Source of the DNA: Verrucomicrobiota bacterium
GTDB lineage: Bacteria > Verrucomicrobiota > Verrucomicrobiia > Limisphaerales > UBA1319
Assembly: GCA_022711435.1 (NCBI GenBank)
Contig: JAKLFB010000016.1
Span: 1 to 64,000, forward strand
Direction: 5' to 3'
DNA: 64,000 bases
The notes under the pieces were generated by a model. The model searched no databases and had not been told where the DNA came from. It saw only the letters and a list, made by a program, of their open reading frames with translations. Below, piece after piece: positions 18,888-27,107 of the stretch (the stretch's first letter is position 1; each line of letters begins with the position of its first letter). The position numbers and the translations under genes were made by a program.

Positions 18888-19493
18888 ATGATCACGTTTC
18901 TCCGCGGCACGTTGGTTGAATCGCTGCCCACCCAGGTCACGGTCGAAGTGCAGGGCGTGGGCTACGAGGTGCTGATCCCGCTTTCGAGCCATGCCAAGCT
19001 GCCCGCGCCGGGCCAGCCGGTCCATCTGTTGACCCACCTGGCGATCCGCGAGGATGCCCATGTGCTTTATGGATTCATGTCGGGCGCCGAGCGGGATCTG
19101 TTCCGGCTCTTGATCAACACCGTTAGCGGGATCGGGCCGCGGCTGGCGCTGAACATCCTGAGCGGGATGAGCGTGACCGCCTTTCGGGGCGCGGTGGCCA
19201 GCGGCGATGCGAAAGCCCTGGCACAGATCTCCGGCGTCGGCAGGAAAACCGCGGAGCGGATCGTGGTCGATCTCAAGGACAAGATCGGCGGGGCGGCTGC
19301 CTGGGAGGCGAGCAGCGCCGCGCGTTCGATGACGCCCGAGGAGCAAAAGCTCAACGACGCGGCGCTGGCGCTCATGGCCTTGGGCTACAAACCGGTCGAA
19401 GCCCAGGAAGCCCTGCGCGCCGCCCGGCCGAGCCTCGGGCCGGAAGCCACGGTCGAGGATTGGGTGCGAGCCACCCTCAAACACCATCGCTAA
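18888..19493 (+). CDS. ruvA: Holliday junction branch migration protein RuvA
   Basis: RuvA is the tetrameric junction-binding subunit of the RuvAB branch-migration motor. The 201-residue product has the N-terminal OB-fold (ITFLRGTLVE), the two helix-hairpin-helix motifs (TVSGIGPRLALNIL and ISGVGRKTAERIVVDLKDK), and a C-terminal UBA-like domain III (DAALALMALGYKPVEAQEAL) that contacts RuvB in homologues. The length is typical. Its TAA stop overlaps the next ATG (TAATG), indicating coupling to the acyltransferase gene. Confidence 0.96.
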   Translation: MITFLRGTLVESLPTQVTVEVQGVGYEVLIPLSSHAKLPAPGQPVHLLTHLAIREDAHVLYGFMSGAERDLFRLLINTVSGIGPRLALNILSGMSVTAFRGAVASGDAKALAQISGVGRKTAERIVVDLKDKIGGAAAWEASSAARSMTPEEQKLNDAALALMALGYKPVEAQEALRAARPSLGPEATVEDWVRATLKHHR

Positions 19494-20185
19494 TGGCCGG
19501 CACGCCGACGAGGACGTCTCGAGTGGTCACGCCGCGGTCGCTGACCTGGCCGAACCGGCTGGCGGCGATGGGCGTCTACGGCATGATCCGGGCTCTTGCG
19601 CTAACGGTCCGATGCCGGCTGGATCCGGCGTCGGCGGGGTATGAGCGTGTGAAGGCGGGCCCGGTTATTTTCTGCATATGGCATGACCGGCTGGCGCTGT
19701 GCCTGAGCCTGTATCGCCGCTACGTGACGGGCCCTTGTCCGGGGCGGCGGATGGCGGCCCTGGTCAGTGCGAGCCGAGACGGGGCCTTTCTGGCGAAGAT
19801 CCTCGAGTGCTACGGGATCGAGCCGGTGCGGGGATCGACCAGCCGGCGCGGGCCGCAGGCGCTGCTCGAGCTGACGACCTGGGGCGAACAGGGGTTCGAT
19901 CTGGCCATCACTCCGGATGGCCCCCGGGGCCCGCGCCATGTTGTGCAGGAGGGCATCATGGCGCTGGCGCAGCTGACGGGGCTTCCCATCGTCCCGGCCG
20001 CGTATCGTCTGGGCTGGAAATGGCGGCTGCGAAGCTGGGACCGATTCCAGGTGCCGCTGCCGTTGAGCCGGTGCCTGGTCACTTTCGCCCCCCCCATGTC
20101 CGTGCCCGAGTCCGCCACCGACGCGGAGCGCGAGCGGTTGCGCCAGGCGCTGGAGCAGGTCATGCACGAGATCGCCCCGGACTGA
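19493..20185 (+). CDS. DUF374-type lysophospholipid acyltransferase-like protein
   Basis: This protein of about 230 residues belongs to the family found near lipid A genes in many Gram-negatives and thought to be acyltransferase-like. Motifs seen are IFCIWHDRL (the H-x(n)-D-type catalytic region), VSASRDGAFLAKIL, the GSTSRRG loop and TPDGPRGPRHVVQEG. The likely site is the inner membrane, acting on a lipid substrate, but the exact reaction is unproven. The ATG at 19493 is chosen because it overlaps the ruvA stop and precedes a basic N-terminus. The ruvA linkage looks like simple operon packing. Confidence 0.8.
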   Translation: MAGTPTRTSRVVTPRSLTWPNRLAAMGVYGMIRALALTVRCRLDPASAGYERVKAGPVIFCIWHDRLALCLSLYRRYVTGPCPGRRMAALVSASRDGAFLAKILECYGIEPVRGSTSRRGPQALLELTTWGEQGFDLAITPDGPRGPRHVVQEGIMALAQLTGLPIVPAAYRLGWKWRLRSWDRFQVPLPLSRCLVTFAPPMSVPESATDAERERLRQALEQVMHEIAPD

Positions 20186-20288
20186 GAGCGTGGCGCCCTC
20201 CTCGAGAAGCGCCCCGACGGGAGCCAAGCCGCGTTGAAGGCAGAAAATCATGGTTTTCGGCCGCGGAGCTCACTAAGCTGATGATGCG

Positions 20289-21323
20289 ATGTCACTGGCT
20301 GAATTGACGGACCAACGGTCGGCAGTCCAGATCCTCCAACGCAGTCTGGACCGGGGCCGGCTGGGGCATGCCTATCTGTTCAGCGGGCCGGATCTGGATC
20401 TTCTCGAGGTCCTGGCATCGAACCTGGCCCGGACTGTCAATTGTCTGCATCCGCCCCAGGCCGGAGCGGGCGGCCTGCCTTTGGATTGCTGCGATGCCTG
20501 TGCCAGTTGCCGGAAGATCCAACGCCTTTCGCACGCCGACGTCCACTATCTCCGGCCCGAATCGAAGCTCCGGATCATCACCATCGATCAGGTCCGGCAA
20601 CTCAACGAGGCGATCCACCTCAAGCCGGGCGAGGGACGCTACAAGGTCGGGATCATCCAGGCCGCCGACCGGCTCAACCCGGAGGCGGGCAATGCGTTTC
20701 TCAAGACGCTCGAGGAGCCTCCCGGGCAATCCTTGCTGATGCTGCTGTCGACCGACCCCGGGCGCATGCTTGAAACGCTCGTCTCGCGGTGTCTGGTGCT
20801 GCCGGTGGCCGGCGAAACCATGCCGCGGCTCAGCCCGGCCGAGCGGAAGCTCCTCGATCAGTTTATCCAGATCCTCGCCACACCCCGGGAGGGAATCTGG
20901 ACGCGCTATCGACTGCTCGGGCTCTGGATCCAGGAACTGGCCCAGGTCAAAGCCGCCGTCGAAAAAGAACTCTCCGAGCGTTCTCCCCTGCGGTTTCACG
21001 ACGACGTCGATCCGCGTTTGAAGGAGAAATGGGAGGATGAGCTCGCGGCGGCCATCGAAGCCGAATACCGGCGCCGGCGGTCGGATATGATCCTATTGCT
21101 GCAGCGTTGGATGCGTGACTTGTGGCTTTGCGGACACGCCATAGCGGAGCCCGGGCTTTTCTATCCGGAACTGGCGGAGCCGACCAAAGCGGCAGCCGGT
21201 CGACTGGGTGAAACCGGCGCGCAGGAGAACGTGCGACTGCTCGAACGTCTCCACCGGATTCTCGAAACCAACGTGCAGGAATTCCTGGCCATCGAGGTCA
21301 CTTGCCTGAAGATGGCGCTCTGA
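20289..21323 (+). CDS. holB: DNA polymerase III subunit delta'
   Basis: Delta' is the stator subunit of the clamp loader. The 344-residue product begins with LGHAYLFSGPD, followed by a zinc-binding cysteine cluster (CCDACASCRK, about residues 72-81) and the DVHYLRPES segment. It then has the conserved VGIIQAADRLNPEAGNAFLKTLEEPP and an LVSRCLVLPV sensor-like region. The Walker A loop is degenerate (SGPDLDLLE), as expected for a non-ATP-binding delta'. The C-terminal collar domain is divergent. The next gene starts 10 bp after the stop. Confidence 0.88.
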   Translation: MSLAELTDQRSAVQILQRSLDRGRLGHAYLFSGPDLDLLEVLASNLARTVNCLHPPQAGAGGLPLDCCDACASCRKIQRLSHADVHYLRPESKLRIITIDQVRQLNEAIHLKPGEGRYKVGIIQAADRLNPEAGNAFLKTLEEPPGQSLLMLLSTDPGRMLETLVSRCLVLPVAGETMPRLSPAERKLLDQFIQILATPREGIWTRYRLLGLWIQELAQVKAAVEKELSERSPLRFHDDVDPRLKEKWEDELAAAIEAEYRRRRSDMILLLQRWMRDLWLCGHAIAEPGLFYPELAEPTKAAAGRLGETGAQENVRLLERLHRILETNVQEFLAIEVTCLKMAL

Positions 21324-21332
21324 ACAACGGGC

Positions 21333-22766
21333 ATGACAACCATCGCAGCCCGCCGTGGCAGTCCATCGGGTGTTCTCACCCTAAAACCGTGGCCCACAAC
21401 CCTGTTTGCGGCTTTGTTCGGCTTTTTTCTGGGATTAGCCCTTGTGAAGTGGGGCAATCCGGTCGTTCTGGATCACCTGGTCAGGGATTCGAGCCGGATT
21501 CCCGGATTTGGGATTCAGGATCAATCCGCGGGGCGGGACTGGCAGCGATCGCTATTCGATCCATGGCCGATCAAGCACGGTTTGGCAATGCTGGTCGGTT
21601 TGGCGGTTCTTGGAGCTGGGGTGTACTTTTACAGCCGCCGGCAAGCCCGATCCGGTTCCTTTTCAACAAGAACCAATGATGCTTGGCCATTGCTGGCATT
21701 GTTTGGCGGATGGTTTGGATGGCAGGTGTTATCGAGCTTCCAGTCGGTCCACCCGCTCTTAAGCCAGATCACACTGCTGCACTTTGGCGGTTGCGCGGCG
21801 TGTTTATTGGCAGGATTCCTACTGCTGGGCAGAGCGCCGAATCTAACCGGGTTCTGGATCGGGCTGGCTGGGGGGTTATGCCTGGTTTACTGGCAGGGCT
21901 TGGGCCAACATTACGGCGGGCTCGAGGCTCTGCGCCGGTTCATCCAGGAACAATCGGGGCCCCAGTCATACCCGGAGGAGTTGATCCGCCGGATTATGCG
22001 GGATCGAATCTTCTCGACCTTGGTCTATCCGAACGCCCTGGCTGGGGTGATCCTGCTGCTCCATCCGGTGGTCACCGTAGCCATGTGGAATTGGACAGCA
22101 CGAATGGGCAATGTGTTTCGAGGGGTTATCACCGGCCTATTCGCTTATACAGGCCTCGCGTGCCTTTACTGGACAGGTTCAAAGGCAGGACACCTGATTG
22201 CCGTGATCCTGGCGGTTGCGGTAATCCTCAACAGTCGAATCTCGAGATGCTACAAAAACGGGATAATAATTGCCGTTATTGGGATGGGATTAGCAGGATT
22301 TATCGTTAAATATGCACAATATTTTCGAGGCGGTGCAACCAGTGTATCAGCGAGGGTAACCTACTGGAAATCCGCAATTGAAATAGCGGTAGACAATCCG
22401 GTTTTTGGGGTTGGTCCAGGGGCTTTTTCGATACCGTTTCAAAAAATCAAGCCACCTGAGGCTGAAATGGCAAGGCTAGTCCATAACGACTATCTCGAAC
22501 AAGCTGCTGATTCGGGTTTTTGTGGATTCATATTGTACGGATCATTTATTGGCAGCTCAATGGTTTTGCTATATCGAAAAAGTAGAAGTGCAAATCTTTG
22601 GTACTTTTTTCCGGTCTGGCTTGGTCTGTTCGGCTGGACGATTCAAGGGCTGGTTGAATTCGGTCTTTACATCCCTGCATTGGCTTGGCCAACATTTGCC
22701 CTGATCGGATTGCTGGCTGGCATCGACGAATCGCCAAGCAGGAGCGTGTCACGGTCAGCGGAATAA
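21333..22766 (+). CDS. O-antigen ligase/polymerase-like multi-spanning membrane protein
   Basis: This 477-residue protein has roughly ten or more hydrophobic segments. It carries the Wzy/WaaL family C-terminal loop: SARVTYWKSAIEIAVDNPVF, then GVGPGAFS and the LVHNDYLEQAADSG segment near residue 380. Family members polymerise or ligate surface polysaccharide on undecaprenyl carriers. Whether this is a ligase, a polymerase or a PEP-exosortase-linked polymerase cannot be told. Base composition drops noticeably in the 3' half (from about 22200) compared with the GC-rich genes upstream. It starts 10 bp after holB. Confidence 0.82.
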   Translation: MTTIAARRGSPSGVLTLKPWPTTLFAALFGFFLGLALVKWGNPVVLDHLVRDSSRIPGFGIQDQSAGRDWQRSLFDPWPIKHGLAMLVGLAVLGAGVYFYSRRQARSGSFSTRTNDAWPLLALFGGWFGWQVLSSFQSVHPLLSQITLLHFGGCAACLLAGFLLLGRAPNLTGFWIGLAGGLCLVYWQGLGQHYGGLEALRRFIQEQSGPQSYPEELIRRIMRDRIFSTLVYPNALAGVILLLHPVVTVAMWNWTARMGNVFRGVITGLFAYTGLACLYWTGSKAGHLIAVILAVAVILNSRISRCYKNGIIIAVIGMGLAGFIVKYAQYFRGGATSVSARVTYWKSAIEIAVDNPVFGVGPGAFSIPFQKIKPPEAEMARLVHNDYLEQAADSGFCGFILYGSFIGSSMVLLYRKSRSANLWYFFPVWLGLFGWTIQGLVEFGLYIPALAWPTFALIGLLAGIDESPSRSVSRSAE

Positions 22767-22796
22767 GATTGTTCAACCAAAAGCGGCGGAAGAGGC

Positions 22797-23246
22797 ATGA
22801 AAATCTTGATCTTGAATGGACCGAATCTGAACTTGCTTGGCCAGCGAGAGCCGGAGACGTATGGGCGGGCGACACTGGGACAAATCGAAGCGATGATCAG
22901 AAAGAAGGCTGAGCAATTGGGAGTCGATGTTGACTTTCGCCAATCGAATCACGAAGGAGATTTGGTCACGTGGATTCAGCAGGCTCAGGGCTCCTATGAC
23001 GCGATCATTTTGAATGCGGCTGCGTACACGCACACCAGCGTGGCGATCCGCGACGCGCTAACCGCGATCAAAGTCCTCGCGATCGAGGTGCATCTGAGCA
23101 ACATACACTCGAGGGAACCGTTCCGTTCGAGCTCGATGATAGCGCCGGCATGCAAAGGGCAGATCAGCGGATTTGGGCCGACCTCATACTTGCTGGCGCT
23201 CGAAGCGGCTTTATCGTTATTGGACAAGAAAACAGGCCCTGTTTAG
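22797..23246 (+). CDS. aroQ: 3-dehydroquinate dehydratase, type II
   Basis: This enzyme dehydrates 3-dehydroquinate to 3-dehydroshikimate in the shikimate pathway as a dodecamer. The 149-residue product has the family start [19 protein letters not shown], with the catalytic Tyr in ETYG. It also has RQSNHEGD, the [16 protein letters not shown] segment and [11 protein letters not shown], which holds the catalytic His. The length is typical. A purine-rich AGAGG precedes the ATG. It is followed by accB and accC after a 195-bp gap, an order I associate with PVC bacteria. Confidence 0.96.
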   Translation: MKILILNGPNLNLLGQREPETYGRATLGQIEAMIRKKAEQLGVDVDFRQSNHEGDLVTWIQQAQGSYDAIILNAAAYTHTSVAIRDALTAIKVLAIEVHLSNIHSREPFRSSSMIAPACKGQISGFGPTSYLLALEAALSLLDKKTGPV

Positions 23247-23297
23247 TGGTTTTCGATGTTTTTTTGTTGGTTAAGCCGCTCCATCTTCAAAGGTTGC

Positions 23298-23325
23298 TTG
23301 ACTTCGTTTTCGAGGTTGATATTAT
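23298..23325 (+). promoter_or_regulatory. Candidate sigma-70-like promoter upstream of accB
   Basis: TTGACT (23298-23303) and TATTAT (23320-23325) are separated by 16 bp, close to the vegetative consensus. The site lies in the AT-richer aroQ-accB gap, about 115 bp before the accB start. This is a match by eye only; it has not been scored against the rest of the window. Confidence 0.45.
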
Positions 23326-23430
23326 CGGTCCCCACAATGGTTGAGCTTCGAAGCGAAGCGGGGGGTTCAGCTGTTGGAATGACCTACAGGCTTGGAGCGG
23401 GCGGTTCGCGGAGTGAAGCGGACACGATTT

Positions 23431-23435
23431 AGGAG
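23431..23435 (+). promoter_or_regulatory. Ribosome binding site deciding the accB GTG start
   Basis: AGGAG lies 6 bp before the GTG at 23442. No ATG is available at the start of the conserved AccB N-terminus, so this site supports GTG initiation. Confidence 0.7.
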
Positions 23436-23441
23436 ATTCTT

Positions 23442-23918
23442 GTGGATCTGAAAGACATTAAGGCGATCATCGATCTGATGAGGAAGAATTCGATCTCGGA
23501 GTTCGAGCTCGAAAGGGAGGGCTTCAAGGTTCGGCTCAAGCGTGGGCCGAGCCCCCAGTCAGCTCCGGTCGTGTTAGACGAGGGTGGGTCGTTTGCGTAT
23601 GCAAGCCCGGCGATTGCAGCCGTGCAACCTGGATTGCCACCAGCTTCGCAGGCAGCTGCGGCTGTTTCGACGACCAAGGAGATCGAAATCAAGGCGCCGA
23701 TGGTCGGCACCTTTTACCGAGCCCCGTCTCCCGATGCCGCACCCTACATCGAGGTTGGCAATGAGGTCAGCGCTGAGACCGTGGTATGCATTATCGAAGC
23801 GATGAAGGTGATGAACGAGATCAAGGCGGAGATCCATGGGGTCATCACCCAGGTGCTGGTCGAGAACGGCAAACCGGTTGAATATGGTCAAGCACTTTAC
23901 CGAGTCAGGCCGGTGTAG
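23442..23918 (+). CDS. accB: Biotin carboxyl carrier protein of acetyl-CoA carboxylase
   Basis: AccB carries the biotin that AccC carboxylates for malonyl-CoA synthesis. The 158-residue product has the usual N-terminus (LKDIKAIIDLMRKNSISEFELE), an Ala/Pro-rich flexible linker (about 50-75) and a biotinyl domain. The biotinylation motif is EAMKVMNEI, in which Lys between the two Met residues is the modified site. GTG start with a good ribosome binding site. accC follows after about 90 bp, consistent with an accBC operon. Confidence 0.95.
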   Translation: MDLKDIKAIIDLMRKNSISEFELEREGFKVRLKRGPSPQSAPVVLDEGGSFAYASPAIAAVQPGLPPASQAAAAVSTTKEIEIKAPMVGTFYRAPSPDAAPYIEVGNEVSAETVVCIIEAMKVMNEIKAEIHGVITQVLVENGKPVEYGQALYRVRPV

Positions 23919-24008
23919 CTAATGACCGAAAGAAGGGGTTGCTATTCAGAGTTAACGATAGAACCCCGATCGCCAAGAGCCAAAACATCCGCCTGCCTAA
24001 GTTTCTCA

Positions 24009-25391
24009 ATGTTCGAAAAGATTCTGGTTGCCAATCGCGGAGAGATTGCAGTTCGGATCATCCGTGCGTGCAAAGAGCTTAACATCCGCACAGTAGCGGT
24101 TTATTCCGAGGTGGATGTGAACTCGATGCATGTGCAGATGGCGGATGAGGCGATATGTATCGGTAAAGGGCCCGCCCAGGAGAGTTATTTGCGAATCGAC
24201 AGGATCATCAGTGCCGCTGAGATCACGGATGTCGACGCGATTCATCCGGGCTATGGGTTCCTGGCCGAGAACGGCCATTTTGCGGACGTATGTGAGAACT
24301 GCAACATACGGTTTATCGGGCCTCGTTCGAGCGCGATGACGGCCTTGGAGAACAAGGCTGTGAGCCGTGATCTGGCCAAGAAAGCGGGGGTTCCGACGCC
24401 GCCGGGTTCTGATGGGATTGTGGAGAACGAGCAGGACGCGCTGGAGACGGCTCGGCGGGTGGGCTATCCGGTCATGATCAAGGCGGTGGCGGGCGGTGGC
24501 GGCCGGGGGATGCGCATCGCCCATAACGACATGGCGCTGCTCAAGGGCTATCACACGGCGCGAAGCGAAGCGGAGAAGGCCTTTGGCAATCCGGGCGTCT
24601 ACATAGAAAAATACATCGAAAGCTCCCATCACATCGAGTTCCAGATTTTCGGCGATGCCAAAGGCAACATCATCCATCTCGGGGAAAGGGACTGCTCGAT
24701 CCAGCGGCGCAACCAGAAGATCATCGAGGAAACCCCATCGCCTCTGATCGAGGATCGTTTCAAGGATCTTCGGAAGAAGATGGGGAGGGCTGCCGTTCGA
24801 ATCGCCGAGCTGGCCCATTACACCAACGCCGGGACCGTCGAGTTCATCGTCGATGACCATGGCCAATACTATTTTCTGGAGGTGAACAAGCGGATCCAGG
24901 TCGAGCATCCCATCACCGAGGAGGTGACCGGCATCGATCTCGTCCAGCTTCAGATCCAGGTTGCCATGGGCGAACCGATGCGGCTTTCGCAGAGCGATAT
25001 CCAGTTCCGCGGGCATGCGATCGAATGCCGCATCAACGCGGAGGATCCGTTCGACGACTTCTGTCCGAGCCCGGGCCGGATCCAGATGTATTATGCGCCG
25101 GGAGGCCGAGGGGTGCGCTTGGACAGCCATGCCTATGCCGGGTATGTGATCCCCCCTCACTACGATTCGCTGATCGGCAAGCTGATCTCCTTCGGCAAGA
25201 CCCGCCGCGAAGCCATCGATCGCATGAGCCGCGCCCTGAACGAGCACCTCATCACCGGCATCAAGACCACGATCCCCTTCGAGCAGGCGATTCTGCAGGA
25301 TCCGAATTTCCGGCGGGGCGTCTATTCGACGACATTCGTGGACCAGCTGCTGGGAGGGGCCCGTCTCGAGCTCATCGAGGATCGAGCCTGA
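24009..25391 (+). CDS. accC: Biotin carboxylase subunit of acetyl-CoA carboxylase
   Basis: AccC is the ATP-grasp enzyme that carboxylates biotin on AccB. The 460-residue product begins [17 protein letters not shown]. It shows the glycine-rich ATP loop [13 protein letters not shown], the HIEFQIFGD segment, [13 protein letters not shown], and [14 protein letters not shown] of the active site. The residue pair before the catalytic Arg reads N-K where the family commonly has N-T (N-K-R-I-Q-V-E-H). An in-frame ATG at 23922 would add 29 residues with no family match, so 24009 is chosen. It converges with the three-gene unit ending at 25478. Confidence 0.95.
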   Translation: MFEKILVANRGEIAVRIIRACKELNIRTVAVYSEVDVNSMHVQMADEAICIGKGPAQESYLRIDRIISAAEITDVDAIHPGYGFLAENGHFADVCENCNIRFIGPRSSAMTALENKAVSRDLAKKAGVPTPPGSDGIVENEQDALETARRVGYPVMIKAVAGGGGRGMRIAHNDMALLKGYHTARSEAEKAFGNPGVYIEKYIESSHHIEFQIFGDAKGNIIHLGERDCSIQRRNQKIIEETPSPLIEDRFKDLRKKMGRAAVRIAELAHYTNAGTVEFIVDDHGQYYFLEVNKRIQVEHPITEEVTGIDLVQLQIQVAMGEPMRLSQSDIQFRGHAIECRINAEDPFDDFCPSPGRIQMYYAPGGRGVRLDSHAYAGYVIPPHYDSLIGKLISFGKTRREAIDRMSRALNEHLITGIKTTIPFEQAILQDPNFRRGVYSTTFVDQLLGGARLELIEDRA

Positions 25392-25477
25392 GAGCGCGGC
25401 CCGCCTTTCTCAGGGGGGATACGGTTGCGGGAATCCAGGATTGACCGTCGCGGCTACGGGTGCGGAGCGTCTTCGGA

Positions 25478-27067
25478 TCACAAGCTTGGAGGCCTTGAGT
25501 CGTAGGAGTTGCTGCCGCAATCGCCACCGGAAATCACACCGTAATCACCCTCCTGGAATCGGCTCGGCTCGCCACAGGCCGGACAGACCCGTTCTTTCGA
25601 GAGCGGTCTCGCCGGGACCTGATTCTCCCTGGCGCATTTTGGGCACCGGAAACTGGCATCCGTCCCTTCAGGAACGATGATCCCCTTCTGTGCCAGTGGA
25701 TCCAGAGCATGGCCATCCTGGGATTCGGAGAACTGGATCTGGATGCTGCTGCCTGGACCCGCCGCCAGCATCATCAGCCCCATGATGCTCTTGCCGTTGA
25801 CGCTTTCCCCATCCTTCTCGATCCGAATGTCTCCCGGCAATTGGGCCAGCCGCTTGACGATCTGGGCGCACATCGTCGCAGTCAGGCCCTCGGGATGGAC
25901 CACCCAATAACGGAAAGACGCGCCGGCGGGGATCCGATCCCGGCTCTTGAATATCCATGACAAGGGAACCGCCCCTCGAGCGGTCGCGTCGGCCGAGGCG
26001 TCCCATGGTCCCAGGATCTCGTTGACCTGGGACTGCAACTGTTCGAGGCGCGGCAACGGCTCCTGCCACTGTTGCCGACGGCAGTCGGCCAGGCTCGTTT
26101 CGATCATGCGCTGCGCCTCGGATCGATTCCCGCTCAGGAGTTCCAACTGGGCCAGTGCCTGGGTCGTCCACACCAGCACGTCGGGCTCGCAGAATTCCAG
26201 GCCGTATTGGCGTAACTCGGCCAGGAGCCGCAAGGCCGGCTCTTGGGCTTGTGGCAATTGGCCTTGGAGGATGGGAGTCGCCAGCTCGGCGGCTGTGCAT
26301 CTCAAGACCAGCAGAGCCTGTTGGACGGGCGGCTGCAGGCGGTGCTGGAGACACCTGCGACACCCATCCGCCAGCTGGGACAGACCTTCCTCGGTGCGGT
26401 GAAGCGCGCGAATCTTCAGGATGCCTTGGTTGAGTATCCCCTGGGCCAGGCCGCGCTCGTTCGATGTCTGGCGGCAGATCTCCTCCTGTTCCGCCAGCAA
26501 TTCGACCGCGCGATCCACCTGGCCGATGTCGGCGAGGATGGCGGCCTGATTGCCGAGGCTATGCTGGAGCTCATCCATCGCGCCCAGCTTCCGCGCCATC
26601 CCGCCGGAATCCCGATGCAGCTCGAGAGCGGCGGCCGGGTCGCCTCTGGCCTCGAGGACCAAGGCCAGATCGCCCTTGGCGCCGCAAACCGAACGCTCGT
26701 CGCCCGCCGCTTCGAACCGATCGATCGCCTGGCGCGTCAGGCGTTCGGCATCCTCGAGCCGCCCCTCGCGCCGCGCAAGCCGCCCCAGGCGCCGCAGCAA
26801 ATGGCCCCATTCGTTTGGGTGGCCGGATTCTCGAGAGTCGGTTTCACTCGGGCCGCGTTCTTCGATAACGCTGATCTCCCCTCTCTCCCGGTCATACATG
26901 AACTCGCACTGGCACTCAGGGCATTTCATGCCGAGTCCAGATCCGCTGTCCAGGATCGACCGCGCCAGCTCCTGGTCCTTGGGTATCCTCAGGCTACCGC
27001 ACTTCGGACATCGGATCCGGATCCCCAATTGTGGCGATGGATTCGCGGCCCCTGCTTCGTTGCACAT
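25478..27067 (-). CDS. Zinc-ribbon / TPR / HPr-like / zinc-ribbon protein
   Basis: This is a 529-residue cytoplasmic protein of unknown function. An N-terminal zinc ribbon has CPKC (20-23) and CPEC (49-52). Tetratricopeptide-like helical repeats follow (about 85-360; for example NQAAILADIGQVDRAVELL). Residues about 385-463 resemble the phosphocarrier HPr: the loop that should read G-x-H-A-R-P is GLTATM, while the Ser-46 region is preserved as GKSIMGLMML. A second ribbon near the C-terminus has CPKC and CPAC (about 473-500). The domain cannot accept phosphate on the usual histidine. The start at 27067 is chosen for its ribosome binding site (AGGAG at 27074-27078 on the minus strand); the frame extends 50 codons further without merit. 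It is the third gene of the unit 32648 to 25478, 40 bp after the NTPase gene. Confidence 0.72.
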   Translation of the reverse strand: MCNEAGAANPSPQLGIRIRCPKCGSLRIPKDQELARSILDSGSGLGMKCPECQCEFMYDRERGEISVIEERGPSETDSRESGHPNEWGHLLRRLGRLARREGRLEDAERLTRQAIDRFEAAGDERSVCGAKGDLALVLEARGDPAAALELHRDSGGMARKLGAMDELQHSLGNQAAILADIGQVDRAVELLAEQEEICRQTSNERGLAQGILNQGILKIRALHRTEEGLSQLADGCRRCLQHRLQPPVQQALLVLRCTAAELATPILQGQLPQAQEPALRLLAELRQYGLEFCEPDVLVWTTQALAQLELLSGNRSEAQRMIETSLADCRRQQWQEPLPRLEQLQSQVNEILGPWDASADATARGAVPLSWIFKSRDRIPAGASFRYWVVHPEGLTATMCAQIVKRLAQLPGDIRIEKDGESVNGKSIMGLMMLAAGPGSSIQIQFSESQDGHALDPLAQKGIIVPEGTDASFRCPKCARENQVPARPLSKERVCPACGEPSRFQEGDYGVISGGDCGSNSYDSRPPSL

Positions 27068-27073
27068 GAGATG

Positions 27074-27078
27074 CTCCT
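27074..27078 (-). promoter_or_regulatory. Ribosome binding site of the HPr-like/TPR gene
   Basis: AGGAG on the minus strand ends 6 bp before the ATG at 27067. It supports that start over the upstream in-frame codons that run back into the NTPase gene. Confidence 0.65.
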
Positions 27079-27107
27079 GTTGTCCCGACAATCGGTTTGC
27101 CCCATGA

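Noticed and set aside
18888..20185. Expected ruvB downstream of ruvA
   Set aside because: The downstream gene is a DUF374 acyltransferase-like gene, with no AAA+ motifs. ruvB must be elsewhere.
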